Source of the DNA: CAZNPW01 sp964575185
GTDB taxonomy: Bacteria; Pseudomonadota; Alphaproteobacteria; Rhodobacterales; Rhodobacteraceae
DNA length: 64,000 bases
Direction of reading: 5' to 3'
NCBI GenBank assembly: GCA_964575185.1
Contig: CAZNPW010000009.1
Location: forward strand, 9,322 to 73,321
Position numbers and translations under genes: made by a program. Positions 9,532-17,858 of the stretch are shown one piece after another (within the stretch, counting starts at the first letter, position 1; each line of letters opens with the position of its first letter). Under the pieces are notes generated by a model. It did not search any database. It was given only the letters and a program-made list of their open reading frames with translations, and was not told the origin of the DNA.

Positions 9532-9557
9532 TTGACCAAGGTTTCCATGACCGTCAA
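9532..9557. promoter_or_regulatory. Inverted repeat in the chvE-gbpR divergent promoter region
   Basis: TTGAC (9532-9536) and GTCAA (9553-9557) form an inverted repeat in the 106-base gap between the divergent chvE and LysR-type genes. Position suits an operator for the LysR protein, which in Agrobacterium (GbpR) controls chvE in response to sugars. A GGCCCGG/CCGGGCC hairpin at 9500-9520 lies in the chvE leader. No binding data; assignment is by position only. Confidence 0.35.
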
Positions 9558-9592
9558 ATGCAACATCCGTCGCCACAGATGGCGTTTGCGTC

Positions 9593-10519
9593 ATGCGTTT
9601 TCCCGACGAGCCGCTGCGCGGCATCCGCCTGATCCACCTGCGCCTGCTGGCCGAGGTGCTGGCGACCGGGCGGCTGACGCTGGCAGCGGAACGGCTGGGG
9701 CTGGCGCAGCCCGCGGCCTCGCGGATGCTGGCGCAGATCGAACGGCTGGTCGGCCAGCCGGTGCACCAGCGCCTCGGCCGGACCCTGCGGCTGACCGAGG
9801 CGGGCGAGGCGCTGGCCCGCCGCGCCCAGCGCGTGATGCTGGAGCTGACCGACGCCACCCGCGACATCGCGGGCGCCGCCGACGGCAGCGCGGGGGCGGT
9901 GCGGGTGGGGTCGGTCACCGGCCCCGCGCTCAGCCACCTGATGCCGGTCCTGCAGGACCTGCGCCGCAGCCACCCCGCCATCACCGCCGAGGTCGTGGTG
10001 GCGACCTCCGACCAGCTTTGCGAGCAGGTGCTGTCGGGCCGCCTCGACCTCGCGCTCGGCCGCGTGCCGCCCGGTCTCCAGGCCCGCCTGCAGCTGCAGC
10101 TCATCGGGCAGGAGCCGCTCGGCCTCGTCGTGCGCCGCGGCCATCCGCTGCTGTCCGCCGGACGGCTGACCGTGGCGGACCTGCTGTCGCATGACTGGGT
10201 GATGCCCGAGGACGGCACGCCGCTTGCCGCCACCGTCACGCGCTGGCTGCAGAACACCGGCCATCCGCCGCCGCGGCGCTGGGTGTCGACCTCGTCGTTC
10301 CTGTTCACGCTCGCGCTGCTGAAGGGCAGCGACGCGGTGGCCCCGCTCGCCCGGCCGGTGGTGGAAGGGCTGTCGGACGGCACGGCGACGCCCTTCGTGC
10401 CGGTGCCCTACGACCTCGGGATCGCGGTCGAGGCCTACGGGCTGTTCCACCGCCGCGGCGCCGCCCTGCCGCCGGTGCCCGCGCGGGTCGCCCGCATGAT
10501 CCTGGCGCGAGGCGGCTGA
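9593..10519 (+). CDS. gbpR: LysR-family regulator, GbpR-like
   Basis: A 308-residue LysR-type regulator. The N-terminal winged helix-turn-helix is clear: LRLLAEVLATGRLTLAAERL, then LAQPAASRMLAQIERLVGQP. The C-terminal effector domain follows, with RVGSVTGPALSHLMPVLQDL and DLALGRVPPG. Its divergent position next to chvE is the same as for gbpR of Agrobacterium, a regulator of the sugar-binding protein gene that senses its sugars. It probably controls the chvE-gguABC-dehydratase operon and its own gene. The inducing sugar cannot be read. Confidence 0.88.
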   Translation: MRFPDEPLRGIRLIHLRLLAEVLATGRLTLAAERLGLAQPAASRMLAQIERLVGQPVHQRLGRTLRLTEAGEALARRAQRVMLELTDATRDIAGAADGSAGAVRVGSVTGPALSHLMPVLQDLRRSHPAITAEVVVATSDQLCEQVLSGRLDLALGRVPPGLQARLQLQLIGQEPLGLVVRRGHPLLSAGRLTVADLLSHDWVMPEDGTPLAATVTRWLQNTGHPPPRRWVSTSSFLFTLALLKGSDAVAPLARPVVEGLSDGTATPFVPVPYDLGIAVEAYGLFHRRGAALPPVPARVARMILARGG

Positions 10520-10584
10520 GCGCCCCGGCGCTCCGCCCGCGGCTTCCATGTGGAACCTGTCCCGGGGTGCCCCCTTTCGTCCCG

Positions 10585-11613
10585 CTAGTAGCCCGTCATC
10601 TCCAGATACCCCACACCGCCCCGGCTGCCGGCGATGGTGACCGGCCCCTCCCAGTAGGGCACCGATGTCGCCATCCAGGCATCGGGGTTCAGCGCGGTGA
10701 CCGTGACGTCGACGCCCCGGTCGGGCAGCGCCACCTGCCAGCGCACCGGCACCTCCCGCCCGGCGACCTCGCGCCAGTCCAGCGGCCGCGCCGCGAAGGC
10801 ACCGCCTTCGTAGGGCGTCGCGGTACCGTCGGCGGCGATCCAGGTGGCCGAGGTGAAGTCGTCGTCGCCGCGCAGCACGAAGCCCATGAGCTTGTCGCCG
10901 GTGTCGAAGGACAGGCTGAACCAGTCCCACCCCTGCTGGTCGGGGGCCAGCGGCTGCGACGACCATTCCCGGTCCAGCCAGGCATTTCCGGTGACCTGCA
11001 CCGCGCCGTCCGGCAGCGTCACCGTCCCGGTGACACGGAAGAAGGGTTGCGAGTAGTAATGGCTCGCCTGGCCTGCCGCCGACTTGACGGAAAAGCCGTT
11101 CCGGCCGTGCAGCACCAGCGGGCCTTCGGCCTGCAGCCGCACGTCATAGGCGAAGTCCGGCCCCGATGCGGTCAGCCGCAGGTCGTCGAACGACGGACCG
11201 GCCATCCGCCAGTCGTCGATCCAGGCCGCGAAGGGGTCGGCGATCACCCCCGCCTGCCCGATCCCGCCGCGCGCCAGGCGCTCGGTCACGTAATGCGCAT
11301 CGGGCGTCGTCACCGCGGCATGGCCCATCCACATCTGCGGCGACCGCCAGCCCTCGGCCTCGCCCGGGGCCAGCGCCAGGCGGAACAGCGTCCACTGCAG
11401 CCCCATCGGCGTGCCGTCGGCGGCGGTCAGGTTGGCGGTCAGATACCACCATTCGATGCGGAAATCCGGATGCGCGCCGTGGTCCTGCGGGAAGGTCAGG
11501 ATGCGGTCGGGGTCGGGCAGGGCGAAGCCTTCGGCCTCGGTCCCCATCCCGGCGAAGCCCTGCGCCATCGCCTGCACCGGCAGCAGGCACAGAAGCAGCA
11601 CCTTAACGTTCAT
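10585..11613 (-). CDS. AttH/CrtC-like lipocalin-domain secreted protein
   Basis: A 342-residue protein with a signal peptide (MNVKVLLLCLLPVQAMAQG). The motif HPDFRIEWWYLTANL and later AWLDREWSSQPL are hallmarks of the AttH / carotenoid 1,2-hydratase-like superfamily, a double lipocalin-type beta barrel. It is the last gene of an ABC cassette and overlaps the FtsX-like permease by 11 bases. The AttEFGH arrangement (ATPase, permease, AttH) is known in alphaproteobacteria. It probably handles a lipid or hydrophobic ligand in the periplasm. No carotenoid genes are nearby, so a hydratase role is not supported. Confidence 0.8.
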   Translation of the reverse strand: MNVKVLLLCLLPVQAMAQGFAGMGTEAEGFALPDPDRILTFPQDHGAHPDFRIEWWYLTANLTAADGTPMGLQWTLFRLALAPGEAEGWRSPQMWMGHAAVTTPDAHYVTERLARGGIGQAGVIADPFAAWIDDWRMAGPSFDDLRLTASGPDFAYDVRLQAEGPLVLHGRNGFSVKSAAGQASHYYSQPFFRVTGTVTLPDGAVQVTGNAWLDREWSSQPLAPDQQGWDWFSLSFDTGDKLMGFVLRGDDDFTSATWIAADGTATPYEGGAFAARPLDWREVAGREVPVRWQVALPDRGVDVTVTALNPDAWMATSVPYWEGPVTIAGSRGGVGYLEMTGY

Positions 11614-13969
11614 GACGGAACACCCCCAGGAGTTGCGCGGGCGGCACGCGGGCCAGCCGCCAGGCGGGCCACAGCGCGGCAAGCGCGGCGGCGAGCAGGG
11701 TCAGGCCGAACAACCGCGCCCAGTCGGCCGGGAACAGGTGCATCGGCAGCCGCCAGCCGAAGGCCTCGACGTTCACGACCGCGAGCAGCGCCCAGGCGAG
11801 CGCCAGCCCCAGCGGCAGCGCCAGCACCGCGGTCAGCGCCGCGAGCATCACCGCGCGCGCCAGGTCCAGCGCGGCGATGCGCGCCCGCGTCAGACCCAGC
11901 GCCCAGGGCGGGGCCACCTGCGGCAGCCGCAGCGCGGCGAGCGTCAGCAGGCTCATCAGCAGCGCGAAGCCCGCGACGGCGAGCGTCAGGACGTTGAGCG
12001 CCGCGGTGACGGTGAAGGTGCGGTCGAAGATCTCCATCGACAGCGCCTTGATCGCGGCCTGGTCGATGATCGCCGCGGCGGGGATGCCCGCGGCGACGAG
12101 CGCCGCGCGCAGGGTATCCGGCGCGCCCGTGCGCAGGCCGAAGCGGCGCGCCTCGGCCTCGGGAAACAGGGTCTCGAACAGCGGCAGCGTCACGATCACC
12201 TGCCCGACCGGGTTGCCGTAGTCGCCGTAGACGCCGACCACCGGCAGGCTGCGCCCCGGCGCGACCGCGACCGTGGCCCCGATCCCCAGCCCGGCGCGGC
12301 GGAAGAGCTGTTCGTTCACCAGCGCACCCTGCCCGGCGGCCAGCAGGTCCCAGGCCCCCGGCGCGGCCTGCAGCAGCACCCAGGCCTGCCGGTAGGTGGC
12401 ATGGTCGCGCGCGCCGTAGATCTCGGCCGGTTGCCCTGCGATCTCGGCCTCGACCCATACGACCGGCAAGAGCGCGGCCCCCGCGACCCCGGCGACCCGG
12501 GCGATCACCTGCGCCTGTTCTGCGTCGGCGGCGCTGACGTAAAGCTCGGACGCGAGCCGCTGGTCGAGGAATCCCGCGAAGGTCAGCCGGAACGACGAGA
12601 CCATCGTCGACACGCCGACGTTTGCCGTCATGGCGAGCAGCAGCGCCATCAGCGCGAGCGACAGGCCCGGAAGCTGCTGGCGCGTGTCGGCCCAGAACCA
12701 CTGCGCGACCGGACCCCGCGCCAGCCTCTCGCCCCCGCGCAGGGCGGCGGACAGCACCGGCGGCAGCGCCAGCGCGCCGCCGACCAGCATCGCACCCAGC
12801 ATCGCGAAGCCCGCGACCAGGCCGCCGCCGCTCCAGGCGAGCGTCCCGGCGACGGCCAGCAGCCCCAGCGCCAGGCCCAGCATCCATCCGTCGCGCCGCG
12901 CCGTGACCCAGGCCACCGGCTGGGCGCTGGCAAGAAGCGGCATCCGCGCCAGCGCCCACAGGGCCCCGCCCCCCGCGACCGCCGTGCCCGCCAGCGCGAT
13001 CCCCAGGCCCGAAAGCCACCACTCGGCCCGCAGCGTCAGCTGTCCCGACACCTCGGCCCCGTAAAGCCCGCGCAGCGTCGCCGCCACGTCCGGCAGCAGC
13101 AGCGCCGCCATCGCGTAGCCCAGGGCGACCCCGACGGCCCCGGCGACGAGCGCGAGCGCCGCCAGTTCGGCCACCATCAGGCCGATCAGGCGGCCGAGCG
13201 GCACGCCGAGCGCCCGCATCGTCCGCACCGTCACGCGCCGCTGCTCGAACGCAAGCCCGATCGCGCCGTGGACGATGAAAAGCCCGACGGCGAAGGACAG
13301 AAGGCCGAAGGCGGTCAGGTTCAGCCGGAAGCTGTCGGTCAGCCGGGCCATGTCCGCGCGGTCCTGCGGTGGCTGAAGCGTCAGGCCCGGCGGCAGCGGC
13401 GGCCGGGCTGCGGGTTGTCCGGGCGCGACGATCAGGCGGTCGACCTCGGCCCCGCGGCCGAGCAGCCGCTGCGCGACGCCGATGTCCGTCACGGCGGTTC
13501 CCGGGGCCACGCCGGGGGCCGCGATGCCGGTCACGCCCGCGCCCTCCAGCAGGGCCAGCACCTCGGGGCGGGCGAAGACCTGGCCCGCGCCGGTCAGGAA
13601 CCCCCGCAGGTCCGCCCCGTCCGCCGCCGCGACCGGGCCGAGCCCGCCGGGGGCCGTCAGCGGCTCGATCCCGACCAGCCGCACCTCGCCGATGCGCCCC
13701 TCGACCACCGGCGACACCAACCATCCGGCCCGTCGCAGCGCCACGAAGGTCGCCTCGGGGATCGGGCCGCCGTCGGCGGTGATCTGCGCGAACTCCGTCT
13801 CGCCCAGCGTCGCGGCGGCGGCGTCGTAGCTCGCGCGGGCCTCGGCGTTGATCGCCTGGACGCCCGACCACAGCCCGGTGCCCAGCGCCAGCCCGGCGAT
13901 CAGGGTGACGAGTTGCAGCGGCGACCGTCGCCAGTGCGCCGCCAGCGCGGCGAGGATCGCGCGCGTCAC
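11603..13969 (-). CDS. FtsX-like ABC transporter permease
   Basis: A 788-residue permease with two FtsX/MacB-like modules. Helix 1 is LQLVTLIAGLALGTGLWSGV, followed by a large periplasmic domain, then three helices near residues 230-380, a second set in the middle, a second periplasmic domain, and a final trio with LFGLTLLAAALAALWPAWRL. GTG at 13969 was chosen as start because it overlaps the LolD stop (GTGA) and directly precedes the first helix. Together with the ATPase and the AttH-like protein it forms a putative lipid or lipoprotein mechanotransmission exporter. Substrate unknown. Confidence 0.85.
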   Translation of the reverse strand: MTRAILAALAAHWRRSPLQLVTLIAGLALGTGLWSGVQAINAEARASYDAAAATLGETEFAQITADGGPIPEATFVALRRAGWLVSPVVEGRIGEVRLVGIEPLTAPGGLGPVAAADGADLRGFLTGAGQVFARPEVLALLEGAGVTGIAAPGVAPGTAVTDIGVAQRLLGRGAEVDRLIVAPGQPAARPPLPPGLTLQPPQDRADMARLTDSFRLNLTAFGLLSFAVGLFIVHGAIGLAFEQRRVTVRTMRALGVPLGRLIGLMVAELAALALVAGAVGVALGYAMAALLLPDVAATLRGLYGAEVSGQLTLRAEWWLSGLGIALAGTAVAGGGALWALARMPLLASAQPVAWVTARRDGWMLGLALGLLAVAGTLAWSGGGLVAGFAMLGAMLVGGALALPPVLSAALRGGERLARGPVAQWFWADTRQQLPGLSLALMALLLAMTANVGVSTMVSSFRLTFAGFLDQRLASELYVSAADAEQAQVIARVAGVAGAALLPVVWVEAEIAGQPAEIYGARDHATYRQAWVLLQAAPGAWDLLAAGQGALVNEQLFRRAGLGIGATVAVAPGRSLPVVGVYGDYGNPVGQVIVTLPLFETLFPEAEARRFGLRTGAPDTLRAALVAAGIPAAAIIDQAAIKALSMEIFDRTFTVTAALNVLTLAVAGFALLMSLLTLAALRLPQVAPPWALGLTRARIAALDLARAVMLAALTAVLALPLGLALAWALLAVVNVEAFGWRLPMHLFPADWARLFGLTLLAAALAALWPAWRLARVPPAQLLGVFRHER

Positions 13970-14616
13970 GCCACCTGCCCCGCGCGCAGGTGCAGCCGCC
14001 GCGGCAGCCGCACGGCCAGGCGTTCGGAATGCGTGACCAGCACCAGCGCCGCGCCCGTCTCGGCCACCAGCTCGCACAGCAGCGCCAGCACCCGGTCGGC
14101 CGTTCCCTCGTCGAGGTTGCCGGTCGGCTCGTCGGCCAGCACCAGCCGCGGCCCGGCGGCGAGCGCGCGGGCGATGGCCACCCGCTGCTGCTGGCCGCCC
14201 GACAACTGCTCGGGGTAGCGCGACAGGTGCCCGTCGAGCCCCAGCCGGACCGCCAGGCCCGCATCGCGCCCCGGGTCGTGCCGCCCCGCGATGCGCGCCT
14301 GGAAGGCGATGTTGGCCGCCACGGTCAGCGAGGGGATCAGGTTGAACTGCTGGAAGATCACCCCCACGACCTCGCGGCGGATCCGCGCGCGCGCCGCGTC
14401 GTCCATCGCACCGAGGTCCGCGCCATCCACCGCCACGACCCCCGCGTCGGCGGTATCGAGCCCCCCGGCGAGGTGCAGGAGCGTGCTCTTGCCCGACCCC
14501 GACTCCCCGGTCAGCGCCAGCATCTCGCCCGCCGCGACCCGCATCGAGACGCCGCGCAGCACCGGCGCTTCGGCTCCGGGGTAGGTCTTGGTCACGTCGC
14601 GCAGGTCCAGCAGCAT
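13966..14616 (-). CDS. LolD-like ABC transporter ATP-binding protein
   Basis: A 216-residue ATPase of the LolD/MacB class. Walker A GESGSGKST, Q-loop IFQQFNLIPSLT, signature LSGGQQQRVAIARAL, Walker B LVLADEPTGNLD and the switch VTHS are all intact. The PSLTVAANI segment is characteristic of the LolD-MacB type that partners FtsX-like permeases. It is the first gene of the three-gene cassette and its stop is embedded in the GTG start of the permease. Confidence 0.92.
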   Translation of the reverse strand: MLLDLRDVTKTYPGAEAPVLRGVSMRVAAGEMLALTGESGSGKSTLLHLAGGLDTADAGVVAVDGADLGAMDDAARARIRREVVGVIFQQFNLIPSLTVAANIAFQARIAGRHDPGRDAGLAVRLGLDGHLSRYPEQLSGGQQQRVAIARALAAGPRLVLADEPTGNLDEGTADRVLALLCELVAETGAALVLVTHSERLAVRLPRRLHLRAGQVA

Positions 14617-14707
14617 CGTCCCTGACCTATCCCGCCGCGGGCGCGAAGGAAGGGCACCCGCGGTCGCAGGCTTCCGCCGCAGGCCGCGGTCGGCTACCGC
14701 TTGGCCC

Positions 14708-15331
14708 ATGCGCCTGCGTCACCCCCGCTTCCTCGCCTTCGTCGGCGTCTTTGCCGCGGCGGCGGTGCTTGCCGCCCGGCCGCTCGGCGCGGTCGAGGCG
14801 GTGATCGTGGGCTTCGACCTTGCGGCGCTGGTCTTCATCCTGTCGGTCTGGCGCCTCTGGCGCGCCGACCGCCCCGATGCGGAGCGCGCGCGCGCGGCGC
14901 GCGACGACGGCGGGCGCACGCTGATGATGCTGACCGTGCTCGCGACGCTGCTCGCGATGTTCCTGGCGCTGGGCCTGCTCGTCGCCGGGCGCGCGGCGCT
15001 GGGGCCGGGGGATTTCGCCGTCGTGGCCGGCACGCTGGCGCTGGGCTGGGTCTTCGCCAACCTCGTGATGGCCTTCCACTACGCCCATCTCGACCACGAG
15101 GAAGGCCTGCGCGGCGTGGCCGGGGCGATCCGCTTCCCCGAGCCGACCGAGCCCGCGTTTTCCGACTTCGTCTACTTCGCCTTCACGATCGGGATGACGT
15201 GCCAGACCGCCGACCTCGACATCGCCTCGCGCCGGATGCGCCGGGCAGTGACGCTGCACGGCGTCGCCACGTTCTTCTTCAACCTCGGTGTGCTGGCGCT
15301 GACCGTCAACGTGCTCGCCGGCGTGCTGTGA
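14708..15331 (+). CDS. DUF1345 family membrane protein
   Basis: A 207-residue integral membrane protein with about five helices, including FLAFVGVFAAAAVLAARPLG, AVIVGFDLAALVFILSVWRL, TVLATLLAMFLALGLLVAG, FAVVAGTLALGWVFANLVMA and GVATFFFNLGVLALTVNVLA. The FSDFVYFAFTIGMTCQTAD motif marks DUF1345. Function is unknown. The ATG at 14708 is 91 bases from the divergent LolD gene. It ends one base before the stop of the convergent Lrp gene. Confidence 0.85.
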   Translation: MRLRHPRFLAFVGVFAAAAVLAARPLGAVEAVIVGFDLAALVFILSVWRLWRADRPDAERARAARDDGGRTLMMLTVLATLLAMFLALGLLVAGRAALGPGDFAVVAGTLALGWVFANLVMAFHYAHLDHEEGLRGVAGAIRFPEPTEPAFSDFVYFAFTIGMTCQTADLDIASRRMRRAVTLHGVATFFFNLGVLALTVNVLAGVL

Positions 15332-15805
15332 TCAGCGGTGCTGCGTGTCGACCGGGTAGGCGGTGGTGAACTTCATCCGTTCCATCGCGAAGTGGCTGGT
15401 GACGTTGCGGATCGGCACGGCCTCGGTCAGCGCCTTGTAGAGCGCGTCGAACGCCCTTGTGTCGGGGACCGCCACGCGCAGCAGGTAGTCCATCGCCCCC
15501 GCCATGCGCCACACCTCCATGATCTGCGGGATGGTGGCGACGGCGGCGGCGAAGGCCGCGCGCCATTCGGGCGAGTGGTCGGGGGCCTCGATGGCAACGA
15601 AGACCGTCAGCCCGAACCCCAGCCGCGCCGGATCGGCGAGCGCCACCCGCCCCAGCAGCACGCCGCGCTCCTGCAGCTTCTGGATGCGCTTCCAGCAGGG
15701 CGTCTGCGACAGGCCCGCGCGGTCGGCGATCTGCGCGATGGGCAGCGTCGCGTCCTGCATCAGCTCGGCGACGATCTTGCGGTCGTTCAGGTCCAGCGCG
15801 TCCAT
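15332..15805 (-). CDS. Lrp/AsnC family transcriptional regulator
   Basis: A 157-residue regulator. The N-terminal helix-turn-helix is LDLNDRKIVAELMQDATLPI then AGLSQTPCWKRIQKLQERGV, and the C-terminal RAM ligand domain includes WRMAGAMDYLLRVAVPDTRA. Such proteins sense amino acids and form octamers. The target is not evident: it is convergent with DUF1345 and divergent from the Rrf2 gene, and the 147-base gap between these two starts could hold its operator. ATG at 15805 gives the standard family length. Confidence 0.9.
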   Translation of the reverse strand: MDALDLNDRKIVAELMQDATLPIAQIADRAGLSQTPCWKRIQKLQERGVLLGRVALADPARLGFGLTVFVAIEAPDHSPEWRAAFAAAVATIPQIMEVWRMAGAMDYLLRVAVPDTRAFDALYKALTEAVPIRNVTSHFAMERMKFTTAYPVDTQHR

Positions 15806-15952
15806 GGCATCCGTCCGATGGGGATCACGGGGTGCAGGATGGCGCGATTCGGAAAAATGTCTAGTGCGTTTGTCGTGTATCAGGCGGAACCGCCGTGACA
15901 GGGTGCGGGAAGTTGCGTAGGGTCCGCGCTGCGCCCCAGGTCCAAGCCCGTC

Positions 15953-16417
15953 ATGATCACCCAGAAGATGAAATACGCGCTGAAGGCCCTTCTCGCGCTC
16001 GCCGACGAAGCCGCGAAGCCCCGGCCCGAACCGCTGACGATCGAGGCCATCGCGCGGCGGTCGGGCACGCCGAAGCGGTTCCTCGAGCACATCCTTCTGG
16101 AAATCCGCAACGCCGGGGTCATCGCGTCGATCCGCGGCCGGTCGGGTGGCTACGTCCTGGTCAGGAAGCCCGCCGAAATCTCGATCTCGGAGCTTCTGCG
16201 CACCATCGACGGGCCGATCGCACCGCTGCCCTGCCTGTCGCGCAGCGCCTACCAGCGGTGCGAGGATTGCAGCGACGAGGCGACCTGCCGCATCCGCCGG
16301 GTCTTCGCCGAGGTCTTCTGGTCCTACCTGCTCATCATCGATTCGCTGACGCTGGCCGACATGCTGCGGTCCTCTGCGGTCGCCGATCAGGTGCTGTCGG
16401 CCGCCACCCCGGCCTGA
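15953..16417 (+). CDS. Rrf2-family regulator with candidate Fe-S cysteines
   Basis: A 154-residue winged-helix Rrf2 protein: MKYALKALLALADEA, then RRSGTPKRFLEHILLEIRNA and the wing GRSGGYVLVRKP. It carries four cysteines at residues 94, 103, 106 and 112 in the region where IscR has its three cluster ligands, so a [2Fe-2S] or thiol-sensing mode is plausible. It sits 127 bases upstream of the sulfate transport operon, and a sequence resembling an IscR type-1 site lies between. I infer it controls sulfur or cysteine supply. It could instead be an IscR paralogue. Confidence 0.88.
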   Translation: MITQKMKYALKALLALADEAAKPRPEPLTIEAIARRSGTPKRFLEHILLEIRNAGVIASIRGRSGGYVLVRKPAEISISELLRTIDGPIAPLPCLSRSAYQRCEDCSDEATCRIRRVFAEVFWSYLLIIDSLTLADMLRSSAVADQVLSAATPA

Positions 16418-16470
16418 CCGCGGCGGAAAAACCTTCTCGAAACACGACCCATTTTGCCGACATTTTTCCG

Positions 16471-16499
16471 TTGCAATACTCGACAGTCTGAGTCGTTAT
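16471..16499 (+). promoter_or_regulatory. IscR/Rrf2-like operator overlapping a putative promoter of the sulfate operon
   Basis: The element ATACTC-GAC-N7-GTC-GTTAT at 16476-16499 matches the layout of IscR type-1 sites (ATASYY-GAC-N7-GTC-RRSTAT), with the right arm one base shorter. A TTGCAA at 16471-16476 and CGTTAT at 16494-16499, spaced 17 bases, could be -35/-10 elements, which would put the operator between them, a repression layout. It lies between the Rrf2 gene and the sulfate genes. Similarity was judged by eye. Confidence 0.5.
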
Positions 16500-16544
16500 T
16501 ACGCATCGGGACGCGATTCCCGCTGTTCATGACGGAGACAGACA

Positions 16545-16790
16545 ATGGTCATCGACAACATGCCCGCGCGCCACCGCTTCCGGGCCGCCGTGCCTGCCCG
16601 CCGGCCCTCCACCATCTGCGCCGTCAGCCTGATCAACCGGCGCACCGGATCGACCCACCGCGAGAACGACGTCCCGGTGATCCGCATCACCCGCGACCCC
16701 GCCGCGGCGGTCAGCGCGCTGCTCGCCAACCGCGACGTCGCCCTGTGGGACGTGCGGATCGACCCCATCGCCGTCGGCGTGCGCGCCTGA
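16545..16790 (+). CDS. Small hypothetical protein leading the sulfate operon
   Basis: An 81-residue protein starting MVIDNMPARHRFRAAVPARR, with a purine-rich GGAGACAGAC before the ATG. It has no signal peptide, helix or cysteine pattern suggesting metal binding beyond a single Cys. I do not recognise the family. It lies 30 bases before the sulfate-binding protein gene, so is probably co-transcribed. Coding character (codon third-position GC) fits its neighbours, which supports a real gene. Confidence 0.6.
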   Translation: MVIDNMPARHRFRAAVPARRPSTICAVSLINRRTGSTHRENDVPVIRITRDPAAAVSALLANRDVALWDVRIDPIAVGVRA

Positions 16791-16820
16791 CGCGTCACGA
16801 TCTTCCTGCTGGAGACCCGC

Positions 16821-17858
16821 ATGACCGCCACACTCTTCCCCCCCGCCCGGCCCCTGCTGCGCCGCCTCCGCGCCGGCCTCGCGGCCATCGCCATCGCCGT
16901 CCTGGCGGTTGGCACCGCCCCGTCGCCCGGCCAGGCCGAGGAACTCCTGAACGTCAGCTACGACCCGACGCGCGAGCTTTACCGCGACATCAACGCGGCC
17001 TTCACCGACTGGTGGGTGGCGCAGGGCAACCCGGCCCCGTCGATCGAGACCAGCCACGGCGGGTCGGGCGCGCAGGCCCGCGCGGTGATCGACGGGCTGA
17101 AGGCGCAGGTGGTGACGCTGGCGCTCGCCTCCGACATCGACCGGATCGCCGCTGCCGGCCTGCTTCCGGCCGACTGGCAGACGCGGCTGCCCCACAACTC
17201 CAGCCCCTACACCAGCACGATCGTGTTCCTGGTGCGGGAAGGGAACCCCAAGGGCATCAAGGACTGGGGCGACCTGGTGCAGCCCGGCATCCAGGTCATC
17301 ACGCCGAACCCCAAGACCAGCGGCGGGGCGCGCTGGAACTACCTCGCCGCCTGGGCCTGGGCCGAAAGGAACGGCCAGAACCCGCAGGACTTCGTCCGCG
17401 CGCTCTACAAGAACGTGCCGGTGCTCGACTCGGGCGCCCGCGGGTCGACCACGACCTTCGCCCAGCGCGGCATCGGCGACGTGCTGCTCGCCTGGGAGAA
17501 CGAGGCCTATCTCGCCCAGAAGGAGCTCGGCGAGGACCAGTTCGACATCGTGGTTCCGTCGGTCAGCGTGCTGGCCGAACCGCCGGTCACCTGGGTGGAC
17601 GCGAACCTCGCCTCCGACGACGAGAAGAAGCTGGCCGAGGCCTACCTGAACTTCCTCTACACGCCCGAAGCGCAGGCGCTGATCTTCAGGAACTACTACC
17701 GCGGCTGGGACACCTCCAAGGCCGACCCGGCGGACGTGGCGCGCTTCCCCAAGCTGGAGCTCGTCGACATCGCGAGCTTCGGCGGCTGGGCCAAGGTGCA
17801 GCCCGAACACTTCGGCGACGGCGGCATCTTCGACCAGATCTACGAGGCCCCGCAATGA
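16821..17858 (+). CDS. Sulfate/thiosulfate ABC transporter substrate-binding protein
   Basis: A 345-residue periplasmic protein with a signal peptide ending near GQAEE, then LLNVSYDPTRELYRDINAAF, the standard start of mature Sbp/CysP. SHGGSGAQARAVIDGLKAQV contains the oxyanion-binding Ser-Gly-Ala loop, and GARGSTTTFAQRGIGDVLLA is the second binding region. It delivers sulfate or thiosulfate to the CysTWA transporter. GGAG precedes the ATG. The stop overlaps the cysT start (ATGA). Sulfate versus thiosulfate preference cannot be told. Confidence 0.93.
   Translation: MTATLFPPARPLLRRLRAGLAAIAIAVLAVGTAPSPGQAEELLNVSYDPTRELYRDINAAFTDWWVAQGNPAPSIETSHGGSGAQARAVIDGLKAQVVTLALASDIDRIAAAGLLPADWQTRLPHNSSPYTSTIVFLVREGNPKGIKDWGDLVQPGIQVITPNPKTSGGARWNYLAAWAWAERNGQNPQDFVRALYKNVPVLDSGARGSTTTFAQRGIGDVLLAWENEAYLAQKELGEDQFDIVVPSVSVLAEPPVTWVDANLASDDEKKLAEAYLNFLYTPEAQALIFRNYYRGWDTSKADPADVARFPKLELVDIASFGGWAKVQPEHFGDGGIFDQIYEAPQ

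Noticed and set aside
10552..10580. GGAAC followed by CGTCC between gbpR and the AttH-like gene
   Set aside because: Spacing of 21 bases is too long, and no plus-strand gene follows.
10585..11613. Carotenoid 1,2-hydratase (CrtC)
   Set aside because: Only the superfamily fold is shared. The ABC transporter context and absence of carotenoid genes favour AttH.
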